Shown: positions 8,803 through 16,625 of the stretch, piece after piece
How the letters are laid out: the number at the start of each line of letters is the position of its first letter
How positions within the stretch are numbered: position 1 is the stretch's first letter
Assembly (NCBI GenBank): GCA_964653485.1
Contig: CAZZFF010000020.1
Location: 3,314-67,313, forward strand
DNA length: 64,000 bases
DNA from: CAVQND01 sp964653485
GTDB lineage: Bacteria; Verrucomicrobiota; Verrucomicrobiia; Limisphaerales; UBA8199
Reading direction: 5' to 3'
The notes under the pieces: model-generated
Database searches by the model: none
The model's input: only the letters and a program-made list of their open reading frames with translations
What the model was told of the DNA's origin: nothing
Made by a program: the position numbers and the translations under genes

Positions 8803-9768
8803 ATGACATATCCACTGACCCGTCGTCAATTCCTCACCCGCACCGCCGGGGCCGCCGCCATCGCCCTGGCCGGCGCCCCCTCGATGCGCGCAGCGCCGTT
8901 CCGGGGCCGAATCCGCAAAGCGATGATCATCGACCAAGTGACCGAGACCGCCCTGCAACCTCTCAAGGAAGCCGGCTTCAACGGCGTTCAAACCACTCAT
9001 ATCTGTCCCGAAGACGAGGCCGCCCAAGGCCGCGCCGTTGCCGAAAAGCTCGGCCTCCGAGTCCATTCCGTGCTCCGCGGCTGGATGGAGTTCAACAGCG
9101 CCGACCCCAGGAAGGTCGACGAATCTTTGGACAAGACCCGGCTGGCCCTGCGCGCCGCCAATGCCTACGGCGCCGATGACATCCTGTTGGTGCCCTGCCG
9201 CATCGGCGGCATGCCCATGCCCGAACCTTGGGAGTTCGATATCGCCTTCGACCCGGGCACCGGCCACATCACCCGGGTGGCCGCCGGCGACAACTCCCGC
9301 TTCCAAGCATACATCCAAGCTCATAACCGCGCCACGGACACGTCGCGGGCGGCCGTCGAGAAACTCATTCCCCTGGCCCAGGAACTCAAGGTCGTCATCG
9401 GCCTCGAAAACGTCTGGAATAATCTCTGGGTCAAACCCGACCTCTTCCGCAACTTCGTGGCCTCTTTCGCCAACCCGTGGGTCAAGGCATACTTCGACGT
9501 TGGCAACCACGTCAAATACGACCCTCCCCAAGACTGGGTCAAGACCCTTGGCCCGCTCATCGTCAAGCTCCACATCAAAGATTTCAAACTCAACCCCGAC
9601 GGCCACGGCGGACAATTCGTTCACCCGCGCGACGGCAGCATCCATTGGCCCGCCGTGCGCCAAGCCCTGGACGAATTCGGCTATGACGGATGGGGCAGCA
9701 TCGAGGACAGCGGCCTGTCGCTGGCCGAGTTCAGCCGCCGGTTTGACCTGATCGAAAGCGGCCAATAG
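8803..9768 (+). CDS. Tat-exported sugar phosphate isomerase/epimerase-like TIM-barrel protein
   Basis: A 321-residue xylose isomerase-like (AP endonuclease family 2) TIM barrel. The start is ATG 8803, giving a Tat signal (RR at residues 7-8, TRRQFLTRTAGAAAIALAG). Metal-binding features of the fold are visible: GLENVWNN, the KAYFDVGNH strand with Asp and His, KLHIKDF, and the final GSIEDSG with Glu. These families isomerise or epimerise sugars; Verrucomicrobiota and Planctomycetes carry many exported paralogues, and substrate cannot be assigned. A second Tat-exported relative lies at 18524. The gene is monocistronic, facing the accessory patch downstream. Confidence 0.85.
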   Translation: MTYPLTRRQFLTRTAGAAAIALAGAPSMRAAPFRGRIRKAMIIDQVTETALQPLKEAGFNGVQTTHICPEDEAAQGRAVAEKLGLRVHSVLRGWMEFNSADPRKVDESLDKTRLALRAANAYGADDILLVPCRIGGMPMPEPWEFDIAFDPGTGHITRVAAGDNSRFQAYIQAHNRATDTSRAAVEKLIPLAQELKVVIGLENVWNNLWVKPDLFRNFVASFANPWVKAYFDVGNHVKYDPPQDWVKTLGPLIVKLHIKDFKLNPDGHGGQFVHPRDGSIHWPAVRQALDEFGYDGWGSIEDSGLSLAEFSRRFDLIESGQ

Positions 9769-9799
9769 ACGCCGCGGTCCCCCGGGGCGCACGCCCCAA

Positions 9800-9929
9800 G
9801 CTTTGTCGGGCTCCGCCCCCCAGCTCTCATTAACACCCTGCTTCAAGCAGGGTGTTACGCCGCTAACCAGCGAAGCCCAACCGTTTTAACGGTTTTCCCC
9901 GCCCCCACATTTGCCCTCCTCGACAAAGC
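9800..9929. repeat. Palindromic intergenic element with three nested inverted repeats
   Basis: Outer arms GCTTTGTCG (9800-9808) and CGACAAAGC (9921-9929) enclose a perfect 12-bp-arm hairpin with a one-base loop, AACACCCTGCTT / AAGCAGGGTGTT (9832-9843 and 9845-9856). A second hairpin AACCGTT / AACGGTT lies at 9879-9885 and 9888-9894. No ORF crosses the element. It has the look of a REP/MITE-like unit or a strong transcription terminator after the TIM-barrel gene. Confidence 0.6.
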
Positions 9930-9995
9930 CGGGACGCGCCCAGATCCAATTTTGCCTTGAGTCCGCAGATGAGACGGCACTACCATCGCCAATCT

Positions 9996-10991
9996 ATGAA
10001 CGTGGTTGAATCACCCAAAAAACCAAAGAACGACATACGCGGAAAGTCGTTTTTTGTTACAGGCGGCACGGGATTTCTGGGCAAGAACATGGCTCCGTTC
10101 CTGACGAATCTCGGGGCCGACGTCACCGTCATCGGTTCAAAGTTCGATCTGGCGACACGAAGTGGCGCGGAACGGGCTTTCAAGACATTTAACAAGAGAT
10201 ACGATTATATCATTCACGCAGCCGCCGTCCAAGCCGCCGGGGATTGGCCCTTGAAGCATAAAGCCGAACAATATGATTTGAATCTCCAGATTCACACCAA
10301 TACGTTCGCGATGTGGCAACGGTATCAACCGCAAGCCAAGATGATTGGCATAGGCAGCTCCTGCTCGTACCCCGCAACCAAGGAAGTGTTGAAAGAATCG
10401 GAATACTGGGACGGCCCGATGCACGATTCGGTCGATATCTATGGCTTTACAAAAAAGGCCGTTAGCGTTGGCATCGAAGCGTACAAATCCCAATACGGCC
10501 TGAAGGGAACCACCGTCATCTTTGCCACGTTATATGGTCCGCATGATCATTTTGACCCCGAAAAATCGCACGTGGTGTCAGCCCTGGTGAAGAAATTCGT
10601 GGATGCCAGGCACGCAAACGAACCCACCGTTGAAGTATGGGGCGACGGCACCCAAACCCGAGAACTGATCTATGTCGAGGACCAGATCAAAGGCCTGCTT
10701 GCGGTCCTTGATTACGAAGGCAGTATCATAAACATAGGAACCGGAATCGCGATGTCAGTGCGCGAGCTGGCCGAGACACTCAAGGCGTTGTCGCATTACA
10801 AAGGGAACATCATCTACAACACCAATAAGTTTGTTGGGATCAAAAGAAAAGTGCTGGATATATCGCTGGCGAAGGAGAGATATGGGTGGACCACCGACGT
10901 CCCTCTCGATACTTTGGAGAATAACCTGGTCAAAACAATTTCCTACTACGAAAGCATTTCTTCAAACAACCCCCGTCTCCATCCCCGGTGA
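9996..10991 (+). CDS. NAD-dependent epimerase/dehydratase, GDP-L-fucose synthase-like
   Basis: A 331-residue extended SDR protein. The dinucleotide motif GGTGFLG is at 23-29, the catalytic serine region SSCSYP at 121-126 and the YxxxK pair YGFTK at 149-153. Further family marks are LYGPHDHFDPEKSHVVSAL, the VWGDGTQTRELIYVED substrate-binding segment and INIGTG. The order and wording match GDP-L-fucose synthase (Fcl), which converts GDP-4-keto-6-deoxymannose to GDP-L-fucose, more than other sugar epimerases, but no GDP-mannose dehydratase is nearby. ATG 9996 was chosen; ATG 9969 is possible. Codon use is clearly more AT-rich than the neighbours, and a palindromic element lies upstream with an R-M system downstream, which suggests transfer. 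It is probably for surface polysaccharide or nucleotide-sugar synthesis. Confidence 0.8.
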   Translation: MNVVESPKKPKNDIRGKSFFVTGGTGFLGKNMAPFLTNLGADVTVIGSKFDLATRSGAERAFKTFNKRYDYIIHAAAVQAAGDWPLKHKAEQYDLNLQIHTNTFAMWQRYQPQAKMIGIGSSCSYPATKEVLKESEYWDGPMHDSVDIYGFTKKAVSVGIEAYKSQYGLKGTTVIFATLYGPHDHFDPEKSHVVSALVKKFVDARHANEPTVEVWGDGTQTRELIYVEDQIKGLLAVLDYEGSIINIGTGIAMSVRELAETLKALSHYKGNIIYNTNKFVGIKRKVLDISLAKERYGWTTDVPLDTLENNLVKTISYYESISSNNPRLHPR

Positions 10992-11103
10992 TGGGTGCTG
11001 ACAATACGCCCTGTGTTGCCTGGGCGAGCGGAAAGCTCTGCGCCTTTTGGAACGACGTGTTCCCCCGCCGCACGGCTTGGCTGATGTTCCGTTGCGGAAT
11101 CAA

Positions 11104-11250
11104 GTGAAACCGCTTCTTGTTGGCCTGGCGCTCCTTGTCACGGCTGCTGGGAGCGCCGCCCCGAACGTTGTCGCTTGGGACTGGAGCAACGACGGCAGGA
11201 GCGGATTCGAGTTGATTGGTCAGGCGTTGGCGGTTTACAACATTTCACGC
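11104..11250 (+). pseudogene. possible truncated N-terminus of a secreted protein
   Basis: From GTG 11104 the frame reads KPLLVGLALLVTAAGSAAP, a good signal peptide, then NVVAWDWSNDGRSGFELIG, before running out of sense into the restriction-modification genes. It may be the 5' stub of an exported gene interrupted by arrival of the R-M cluster. It could equally be chance, since high-GC sequence often yields Ala/Leu-rich frames. Confidence 0.25.
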
Positions 11251-11251
11251 G

Positions 11252-11455
11252 ATGGGCCTCGTTACGACGAAAGAGGCCGCTCAGATTCTCGGTGTGACCC
11301 CGGTGCGGGTGCGGCAGTTGATTAGGGACGGGCGCTTGGTTGCAGAGAAGCGTGGACGGGACCACCTTCTTGAGGATCGGGAAGTCGAGCGGTTTAAGCG
11401 GCATGGGCGCCGGAGTGGACCAAAGGGTGGCAGGCCACGACGGGATGGTGGTTGA
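11252..11455 (+). CDS. Small helix-turn-helix DNA-binding protein, candidate R-M controller
   Basis: A 67-residue protein starting at ATG 11252. VTTKEAAQILGVTPVRVRQLI is a textbook excisionase/MerR-like HTH (HTH_17), followed by DGRLVAEKRGRDHLL and a wing-like EDREVERF, then a basic tail (GRRSGPKGGRPRRDGG). It ends 43 bp before the methyltransferase start on the same strand, so it is probably co-transcribed. Classical C proteins of type II R-M systems are XRE-family, so this is a different fold if it plays that role. It may bind the R-M promoter, or instead bend DNA like an excisionase. Confidence 0.65.
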   Translation: MGLVTTKEAAQILGVTPVRVRQLIRDGRLVAEKRGRDHLLEDREVERFKRHGRRSGPKGGRPRRDGG

Positions 11456-11498
11456 GAAAACTATTGCGTGTGCGATAGTGTTATGGCAGTTTGGCGGC

Positions 11499-13064
11499 AT
11501 GAAACAGGCGCAAGACAGTGTTTGCTTGGCGGCGGAATCCCCGTTGGATCTGGCATCGCGCCTCGGGGAAGAGGGCTGCGCCGCATTGGCGGCAGATTAC
11601 CGCAGCAGCATGGGACAGTTTCTAACGCCGCCGAAAGTAGCGACTTTGCTGGCCCGGATGTTTGAACCGGCAGAGGGGGATGTGCGATTACTGGACTTGG
11701 GTGCTGGCGTGGGAACGCTAGCGGCTGCCTTCGTGGAGGAGGTTCTTCAGAGAGAGCCGAGACCGCGCTCGCTCCACCTCACTGCTTGGGAATTGGAAAG
11801 GGAGTTTGTGGGACGCTTGGGGCAAGTCCTGGAGCGGTGCGCTGAGGCAGCCCGTGCTGCTGGCGTGCCGACCGCCTATGAAATCAAATGCGGGGATGCG
11901 CTGAAGGAGGGGGCGGCGCTTGTGGATGAGGATGATCTTTTCCGGGGAGTTCGCCACAGCCATGGATTTACTCACGCCATAATGAACCCGCCATACCGGA
12001 AAATTAACGCGAATTCGGAGGCAAGGCGTGTACTGCGACGAACGGGGTTAGAGACTTCGAACCTTTACACGGGGTTCCTCTGGCTGGCAGCGAGGCTGCT
12101 TGTGCCGGAGGGGCAGATGGTGGCGATCACGCCTAGGAGTTTCTGCAACGGACCGTACTTCCTGGCGTTCCGGCAACGTTTCTTTGAGTGCATGGCACTG
12201 GATCGGTTGCACGTGTTCGAGCGGCGGGACACGCTATTCGCCGAGGATGATGTGCTGCAGGAAAACCTGATCATGTGCGCGCGCCGAAGCGGGAAGCGGC
12301 GGGCGTCGGTTATCCTGAGCAGCAGCGACGGTCCACCAGGCGGGGCAACGCGCTCGCGCAGGGTGCCTTACCCGCGCGTGATCGATCCGACGGATTTAAG
12401 CCGGGTCGTCCATCTGGCGCTGGAAGTGGCGGACGACGATGTTCGGGCCGCTGTGATGGGCATGCCGGCATCGACGGGTGATCTTGGCATCGAGGTGTCA
12501 ACCGGGCGAGTGGTCGATTTTAGGGCACGGGGCTTTTTACGCGAGAATCCGGGCGAGCAAACGGTGCCGCTTATTTATCCCTCGCACTTTAACGGAGGGG
12601 GTGTGCATTGGCCCTGCTCTGGTTCGCGGAAGCCGAACGCGGTTTTGGCAGTGCCAGGAACACAGGAGTTGCTGGTGCCCAACGGCGTGTACGTGTTGGT
12701 CAAGAGATTCAGCGCAAAGGAAGAGCGCAGGCGTATAGTAGCGGCAGTGTTTCGGCCGGAGCGCAACTTGGCGGGCTTCGCATCAGTGGGGTTCGAGAAC
12801 CATCTGAACTACTTCCACGGAAAGGGACGAGCGCTGGATGGAAACCTGGCGGAGGGACTAGCAGTTTACCTGAACTCGACGGTGGTGGATTCGTACTTCC
12901 GACAGTTTAGCGGCCACACTCAGGTTAATGCGACGGACCTACGGAGCTTGAAGTACCCGTCAAGAACACAACTCTGCCTGTTGGCAGAGAGCATTGGTCC
13001 CGGCCGTAGCCAGGCGGCTATTGACGCCGCCGTTGACGCGATGATTCGAAAGTCTCGACCGTGA
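11499..13064 (+). CDS. Type II DNA N6-adenine methyltransferase, BsuBI/PstI-like
   Basis: A 521-residue class I SAM methyltransferase. Motif I LLDLGAGVGTL lies at 64-74 and the catalytic NPPY at 163-166 marks adenine-N6 methylation. An earlier GQFLTPPKVATLLARMF segment is typical of gamma-type N6A methylases. The C-terminal part (about 280-521) would hold the target recognition region. Length is close to M.PstI and M.BsuBI (about 500), and the adjacent endonuclease belongs to that family, so CTGCAG is the predicted target. A CTGCAG site lies in this gene at 12255-12260. The start is ATG 11499; ATG 11445 would overlap the HTH gene by 11 bp. Its 3' end overlaps the convergent endonuclease gene by 47 bp. 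Confidence 0.88.
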   Translation: MKQAQDSVCLAAESPLDLASRLGEEGCAALAADYRSSMGQFLTPPKVATLLARMFEPAEGDVRLLDLGAGVGTLAAAFVEEVLQREPRPRSLHLTAWELEREFVGRLGQVLERCAEAARAAGVPTAYEIKCGDALKEGAALVDEDDLFRGVRHSHGFTHAIMNPPYRKINANSEARRVLRRTGLETSNLYTGFLWLAARLLVPEGQMVAITPRSFCNGPYFLAFRQRFFECMALDRLHVFERRDTLFAEDDVLQENLIMCARRSGKRRASVILSSSDGPPGGATRSRRVPYPRVIDPTDLSRVVHLALEVADDDVRAAVMGMPASTGDLGIEVSTGRVVDFRARGFLRENPGEQTVPLIYPSHFNGGGVHWPCSGSRKPNAVLAVPGTQELLVPNGVYVLVKRFSAKEERRRIVAAVFRPERNLAGFASVGFENHLNYFHGKGRALDGNLAEGLAVYLNSTVVDSYFRQFSGHTQVNATDLRSLKYPSRTQLCLLAESIGPGRSQAAIDAAVDAMIRKSRP

Positions 13065-14040
13065 ACTGTTTGGCTCCGTCCTCCTGAATCCAGATTTGCG
13101 TCCCGGGGGCGATGTTTTTGTGTTTTCCCTGGCGGGCAGCCGCCTCCTTCCATGTGGCGTAGGCTGTGGTAAAGCCGATGCTCTTCTTGCCATGGCGCAG
13201 CGCGAATGCGGTAAGGCTATCCAGCTTATGCAGATCTACTTCGCCGTCGCTCGTGACTGCCTCGATGACCCAGAGAACATCGGTGGTCTTATTCCAGAGC
13301 AGGACGTCAGGCATGGAATCGCCGAGCTGGATGGCGAGCCCGGCTCTGGCAAGGGCCCCTTTGTCCCGGTCCGTAATGCGGTCGCCGTCACCAGCGTCAA
13401 CATAGAGAACTTCGAAAGCAGGTAGGAACTTGGGGGCGTAAACCTCCATGGCCGCCGCGATGAGGTTCTTGTGGGGATTCTCGACTCCAGCGGCAGCGGC
13501 CGCGGCCAGGTCGGCCTGGACTTTAAGCCTCGCCCGGGTGGCGTCTTCGCCCATCCACGCGGTAAGCATGGCCGGGCGGTCAGCATCCGGGGCTTTGAGG
13601 ATTTCGAGGAACGACTGCGCGATGCGATAAGAGCTATTGGGGGATTTGGAAACTGGGTGGCCGGAAAGAAACTCGGCCCTTTCCGGATCGAAGTAAATTT
13701 TCTCAAGGGCTCCGATTTCCCAAAGGGGTTTGAGCCAGTAGTCACGCCCCTCGCGGTCGAGCTTGCCGGAAGTGCGCTGGAGAAGGCCAACATGACATGC
13801 GATGTGGGCAGTGGATGCGCCGGTCGAGAACTTCATGCCCTTAGCGGCGGCCTCACCGAACCAGTTGGGGGTCTTATCATCCAGAAGGGCGAACACGACG
13901 TCGATCTGGTCCTCGGTCTCACGAGCCAAGGCACGGAGCACCCCCCGGATCCGGGCCTTGGTGACGGTTTGAAGCTGTGCGGGGGGCCGCACGAGTTTCT
14001 TGTTGCGAAGGTCGGAGCGGATCTTGGCTTCGAGTTTCAT
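13018..14040 (-). CDS. Type II restriction endonuclease, BsuBI/PstI family
   Basis: A 340-residue protein resembling BsuBI/PstI endonucleases (PF06616), which cut CTGCA^G. An N-terminal helical domain (1-200) precedes a PD-(D/E)xK-like nuclease core. MPDVLLWN (P244, D245) and WVIEAVTSDGEVD (E260) form the metal site, followed by family-typical SIGFTTAYATWKEAAARQ and PGTQIWIQEDGA. R.PstI and R.BsuBI are about 320-330 residues, so this is full length. The start is ATG 14038-14040; an upstream TTG would add three residues. It is convergent with the methylase and the last 47 bp of both genes overlap, so transcription of one runs through antisense to the other. Specificity is inference from family. 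Confidence 0.88.
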   Translation of the reverse strand: MKLEAKIRSDLRNKKLVRPPAQLQTVTKARIRGVLRALARETEDQIDVVFALLDDKTPNWFGEAAAKGMKFSTGASTAHIACHVGLLQRTSGKLDREGRDYWLKPLWEIGALEKIYFDPERAEFLSGHPVSKSPNSSYRIAQSFLEILKAPDADRPAMLTAWMGEDATRARLKVQADLAAAAAAGVENPHKNLIAAAMEVYAPKFLPAFEVLYVDAGDGDRITDRDKGALARAGLAIQLGDSMPDVLLWNKTTDVLWVIEAVTSDGEVDLHKLDSLTAFALRHGKKSIGFTTAYATWKEAAARQGKHKNIAPGTQIWIQEDGAKQFTVETFESSRQRRRQ

Positions 14041-14273
14041 CGGGCGCAATCTTCAAGACTACTGCGCCCGTTGCAGTCGTGGAAGCGGTTTAAACTATTA
14101 CGCTTGAGAAAGGGATTGAAGCAGAGGGGCTTGCGTCGGTCCCGACGTTTCGGAGTACTTCCCCCCATGCGACGCCGTCCTGCTACGCAGGATATAAGCT
14201 GGTTCTTGGACCTCAACAGCAAATAGGTTGGCATTTGTAAGACACCAAACTAGAGTCAAGAAACCACGCTGAA

Positions 14274-16613
14274 ATGAACCGGACGCAAAATCGAATCTTC
14301 CTCAACAACCAGAACAGCAGGCTGGCGCGATGCGGGCTGATGCTGGCTTGCGCCGCCTTGGGGATGGCGGTGGCCGCCGGGTCTCCGCTTTTTGATCGCG
14401 GGTACGCCGTGTTGCCGGCGCCGCAGAGAGTGTCGCTCGGCCAAAAAGAGGTCGAGTTCACGCGGGCTTGGCGGATGAGGCTGGATGGGGGTGTGGCGCC
14501 CGATGACGCGGCGGCGGCCAGTTTGAAGGAAGGACTGGCGGAGCGTTTTCATCTGAGGATAAAGCCTGCCGGCGAAGAGCGGGGCGCCGCTCGGGTCGTT
14601 TCCCTTTCCGTTGAACCGGGTTCGATTGTGATTGGCCCGGCGGCCGACCGCGACAGGGCGGCGCTGGCGGAGCAGGCCTACAAGCTTGTGTTGACGCCCA
14701 ATCGCGTGCGCATCATCGGCAATGCGCCTCAAGGGCTGTTCTACGGCGTGCAGACCTTCCTCCAATTGCTCTCACGGCGGGACGGCGGTCTCCGGTTCCC
14801 GGAAGGAGAGATCCAGGATTGGCCCGATCTGGGGTTGCGGATCATCTACTGGGACGATGCCCATCATCTGGAGCACCTGGACGTTCTCAAAGCGGCGTTG
14901 CGGCAGGCGGCTTTTTTCAAGATCAACGGGTTTGCCATTAAGCTCGAGGGGCACTTCCAGTTCCGGAGCGCTCCGGCCATTGTCGAGCCTTATGCGATGA
15001 CTCCGGCCGAGCTGCAGGAGTTGACGGACTATGCCCTGCGCCGCCACATCCAGCTTATCCCGTACGTGGACGCCCCGGCGCATGACTCGTTCATCCTCAA
15101 GCACCCGGTGTATGCGCCGCTGCGGGCTTTCGCGAAGTGCAACTACGAGTTCTGCGTGGTGAATCCGGGGACGTACGACGTGTTGTTCGGGATGTTCCAG
15201 GACCTTATCGATGCCAACCGCGGCGGGAAGTACTTTGTCCTCTCCACCGACGAGCCTTACTACGTCGGTCTGGCCCAGGGTCCGGATTGCGACGAGGCGG
15301 GGCGAGCACGGGAATTGGGCGGCCCAAGCCGGCTCCTGGCGGAGTTCATCACTCGTTCGGCGGGTTACCTCCACGAGCGAGGGCGCACGGTGTTATTCTG
15401 GGGCGAATACCCTCTCAAGCCGCAGGACATCGGGGCATTGCCGAGCTACCTCGTCAGCGCCGAGACGGCCGGACCCGAGTTCGACCCGGTGTTCAAGGCG
15501 CGCGGCATCCGCCAGTTGATCTTCACTTCCACGCAAGGTGAGGAGCCGTTGTTTCCGGACTATCATCCCTTGCCAATGGCGGAGCGGCTTCATGCCGGTT
15601 CCGGGGCTGTGGAGCCCGGGCGTGTCGCCGAGATTTTCGGAGCGGTCTCCTCGGCGGAGGCGCGCCAACGGGCGGATTTGACGGGCGCGTTTGTCGCCGG
15701 GTGGGCCGACGCGGGTCTGCACCCGGAGACGTTCTGGCTGGGATACGCGACGGGGCCGGCGGCGGCCTGGCATCCCGACTCGTCCGGGCCGGATGAATTG
15801 ATGGACACGTTCTATTCCCTGTTTTATGGGCCTGGCCAGCGAGGCATGCCCCGGCTGTACGAGTTGATGAGCCGGCAGGCACGGTCTTGGGAGGATAGCT
15901 GGGAAAGAGCGCCCTCCCAGGCCAGGACGCCGATCTTCGGCTATTCCCACGGGATATTCAATCCCCCACACCCGGCGGAGGATGCCACCCTGCCGCCCCT
16001 GCCCGTCCCCTCGCCCGACGATCTGAAACTGGACAAAGACTGGTCGGGAGCCAACCACCGGCGGCTCGAATTGGCGCGCCAGTTCCTTGCGGAGAACCGG
16101 GAATTGCTCACCCTGCTGGAGGAGAATCGGTCGCGCGTTCGGTTCAACCGCTACAACCTCGATGTGTTCCTTTCCATCGCCCGATTGTGCGGGCAACACC
16201 TGGAGATGCTTTTGGATTTGGGGCGCATCGACGGCGAGTTGAAGGCCGCTCAAGACCTCGCGGGGAGCGCCCCGGCGAAGGCACTGGCACACGTGGACGA
16301 AGCGCTCGATGCGGCCCGCCGCATTTGGTTGCGGCGAAACCAGGCATACCATGAGACGGTGGCGGTTTGGTATCGGAGTTGGTTTCCCCGGGTCCTTGAG
16401 GCCAACGGGCGCCGCTACCTGGATCAGGTCGATGATGTGAAGGACCACCGGCCAGTCCGGACGGTGGATATGAGTTACCTCATCTACCCCGAGCTAATGT
16501 ATCCGCTGGGGGATTGGGCCGCAGGCACGGAGAGCGCCCGAAACCAGTTTGCGCAGGCACGAGGCTTTGCGGCCCGTCACCGGGGGCTCGAGTGGGGGAA
16601 CACCGGACCGTAG
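14274..16613 (+). CDS. GH20-like beta-N-acetylhexosaminidase, exported
   Basis: A 779-residue protein with an N-terminal signal segment (CGLMLACAALGMAVAAGS). Residues about 40-185 form a GH20b-type alpha/beta domain (EQAYKLVLTPNRVRIIGNAPQGLFYGVQTFLQLL). A TIM barrel follows from GLRIIYWDDAHHLEHLDVLK, with the Asp-Glu pair STDEPYY at D326-E327 matching the GH20 catalytic DE used in substrate-assisted hydrolysis. The remaining C-terminus (about 500-779) is helical and of unknown role. The polarising Asp-Glu context differs from the usual HIGGDE, so it may belong to an uncharacterised GH20 subgroup. Probable substrates are N-acetylhexosamine glycans, such as chitin or mucin-like material. It ends only 12 bp from the convergent HEAT-repeat gene. 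Confidence 0.8.
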   Translation: MNRTQNRIFLNNQNSRLARCGLMLACAALGMAVAAGSPLFDRGYAVLPAPQRVSLGQKEVEFTRAWRMRLDGGVAPDDAAAASLKEGLAERFHLRIKPAGEERGAARVVSLSVEPGSIVIGPAADRDRAALAEQAYKLVLTPNRVRIIGNAPQGLFYGVQTFLQLLSRRDGGLRFPEGEIQDWPDLGLRIIYWDDAHHLEHLDVLKAALRQAAFFKINGFAIKLEGHFQFRSAPAIVEPYAMTPAELQELTDYALRRHIQLIPYVDAPAHDSFILKHPVYAPLRAFAKCNYEFCVVNPGTYDVLFGMFQDLIDANRGGKYFVLSTDEPYYVGLAQGPDCDEAGRARELGGPSRLLAEFITRSAGYLHERGRTVLFWGEYPLKPQDIGALPSYLVSAETAGPEFDPVFKARGIRQLIFTSTQGEEPLFPDYHPLPMAERLHAGSGAVEPGRVAEIFGAVSSAEARQRADLTGAFVAGWADAGLHPETFWLGYATGPAAAWHPDSSGPDELMDTFYSLFYGPGQRGMPRLYELMSRQARSWEDSWERAPSQARTPIFGYSHGIFNPPHPAEDATLPPLPVPSPDDLKLDKDWSGANHRRLELARQFLAENRELLTLLEENRSRVRFNRYNLDVFLSIARLCGQHLEMLLDLGRIDGELKAAQDLAGSAPAKALAHVDEALDAARRIWLRRNQAYHETVAVWYRSWFPRVLEANGRRYLDQVDDVKDHRPVRTVDMSYLIYPELMYPLGDWAAGTESARNQFAQARGFAARHRGLEWGNTGP

Positions 16614-16625
16614 CCCCGATGTTTC

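Noticed and set aside
11252..14040. Type IIS or BREX/defence-island interpretation of the methylase and its neighbours
   Set aside because: Only three genes are present; the endonuclease has BsuBI/PstI family motifs, and no helicase, ATPase or PglZ-like gene is adjacent.
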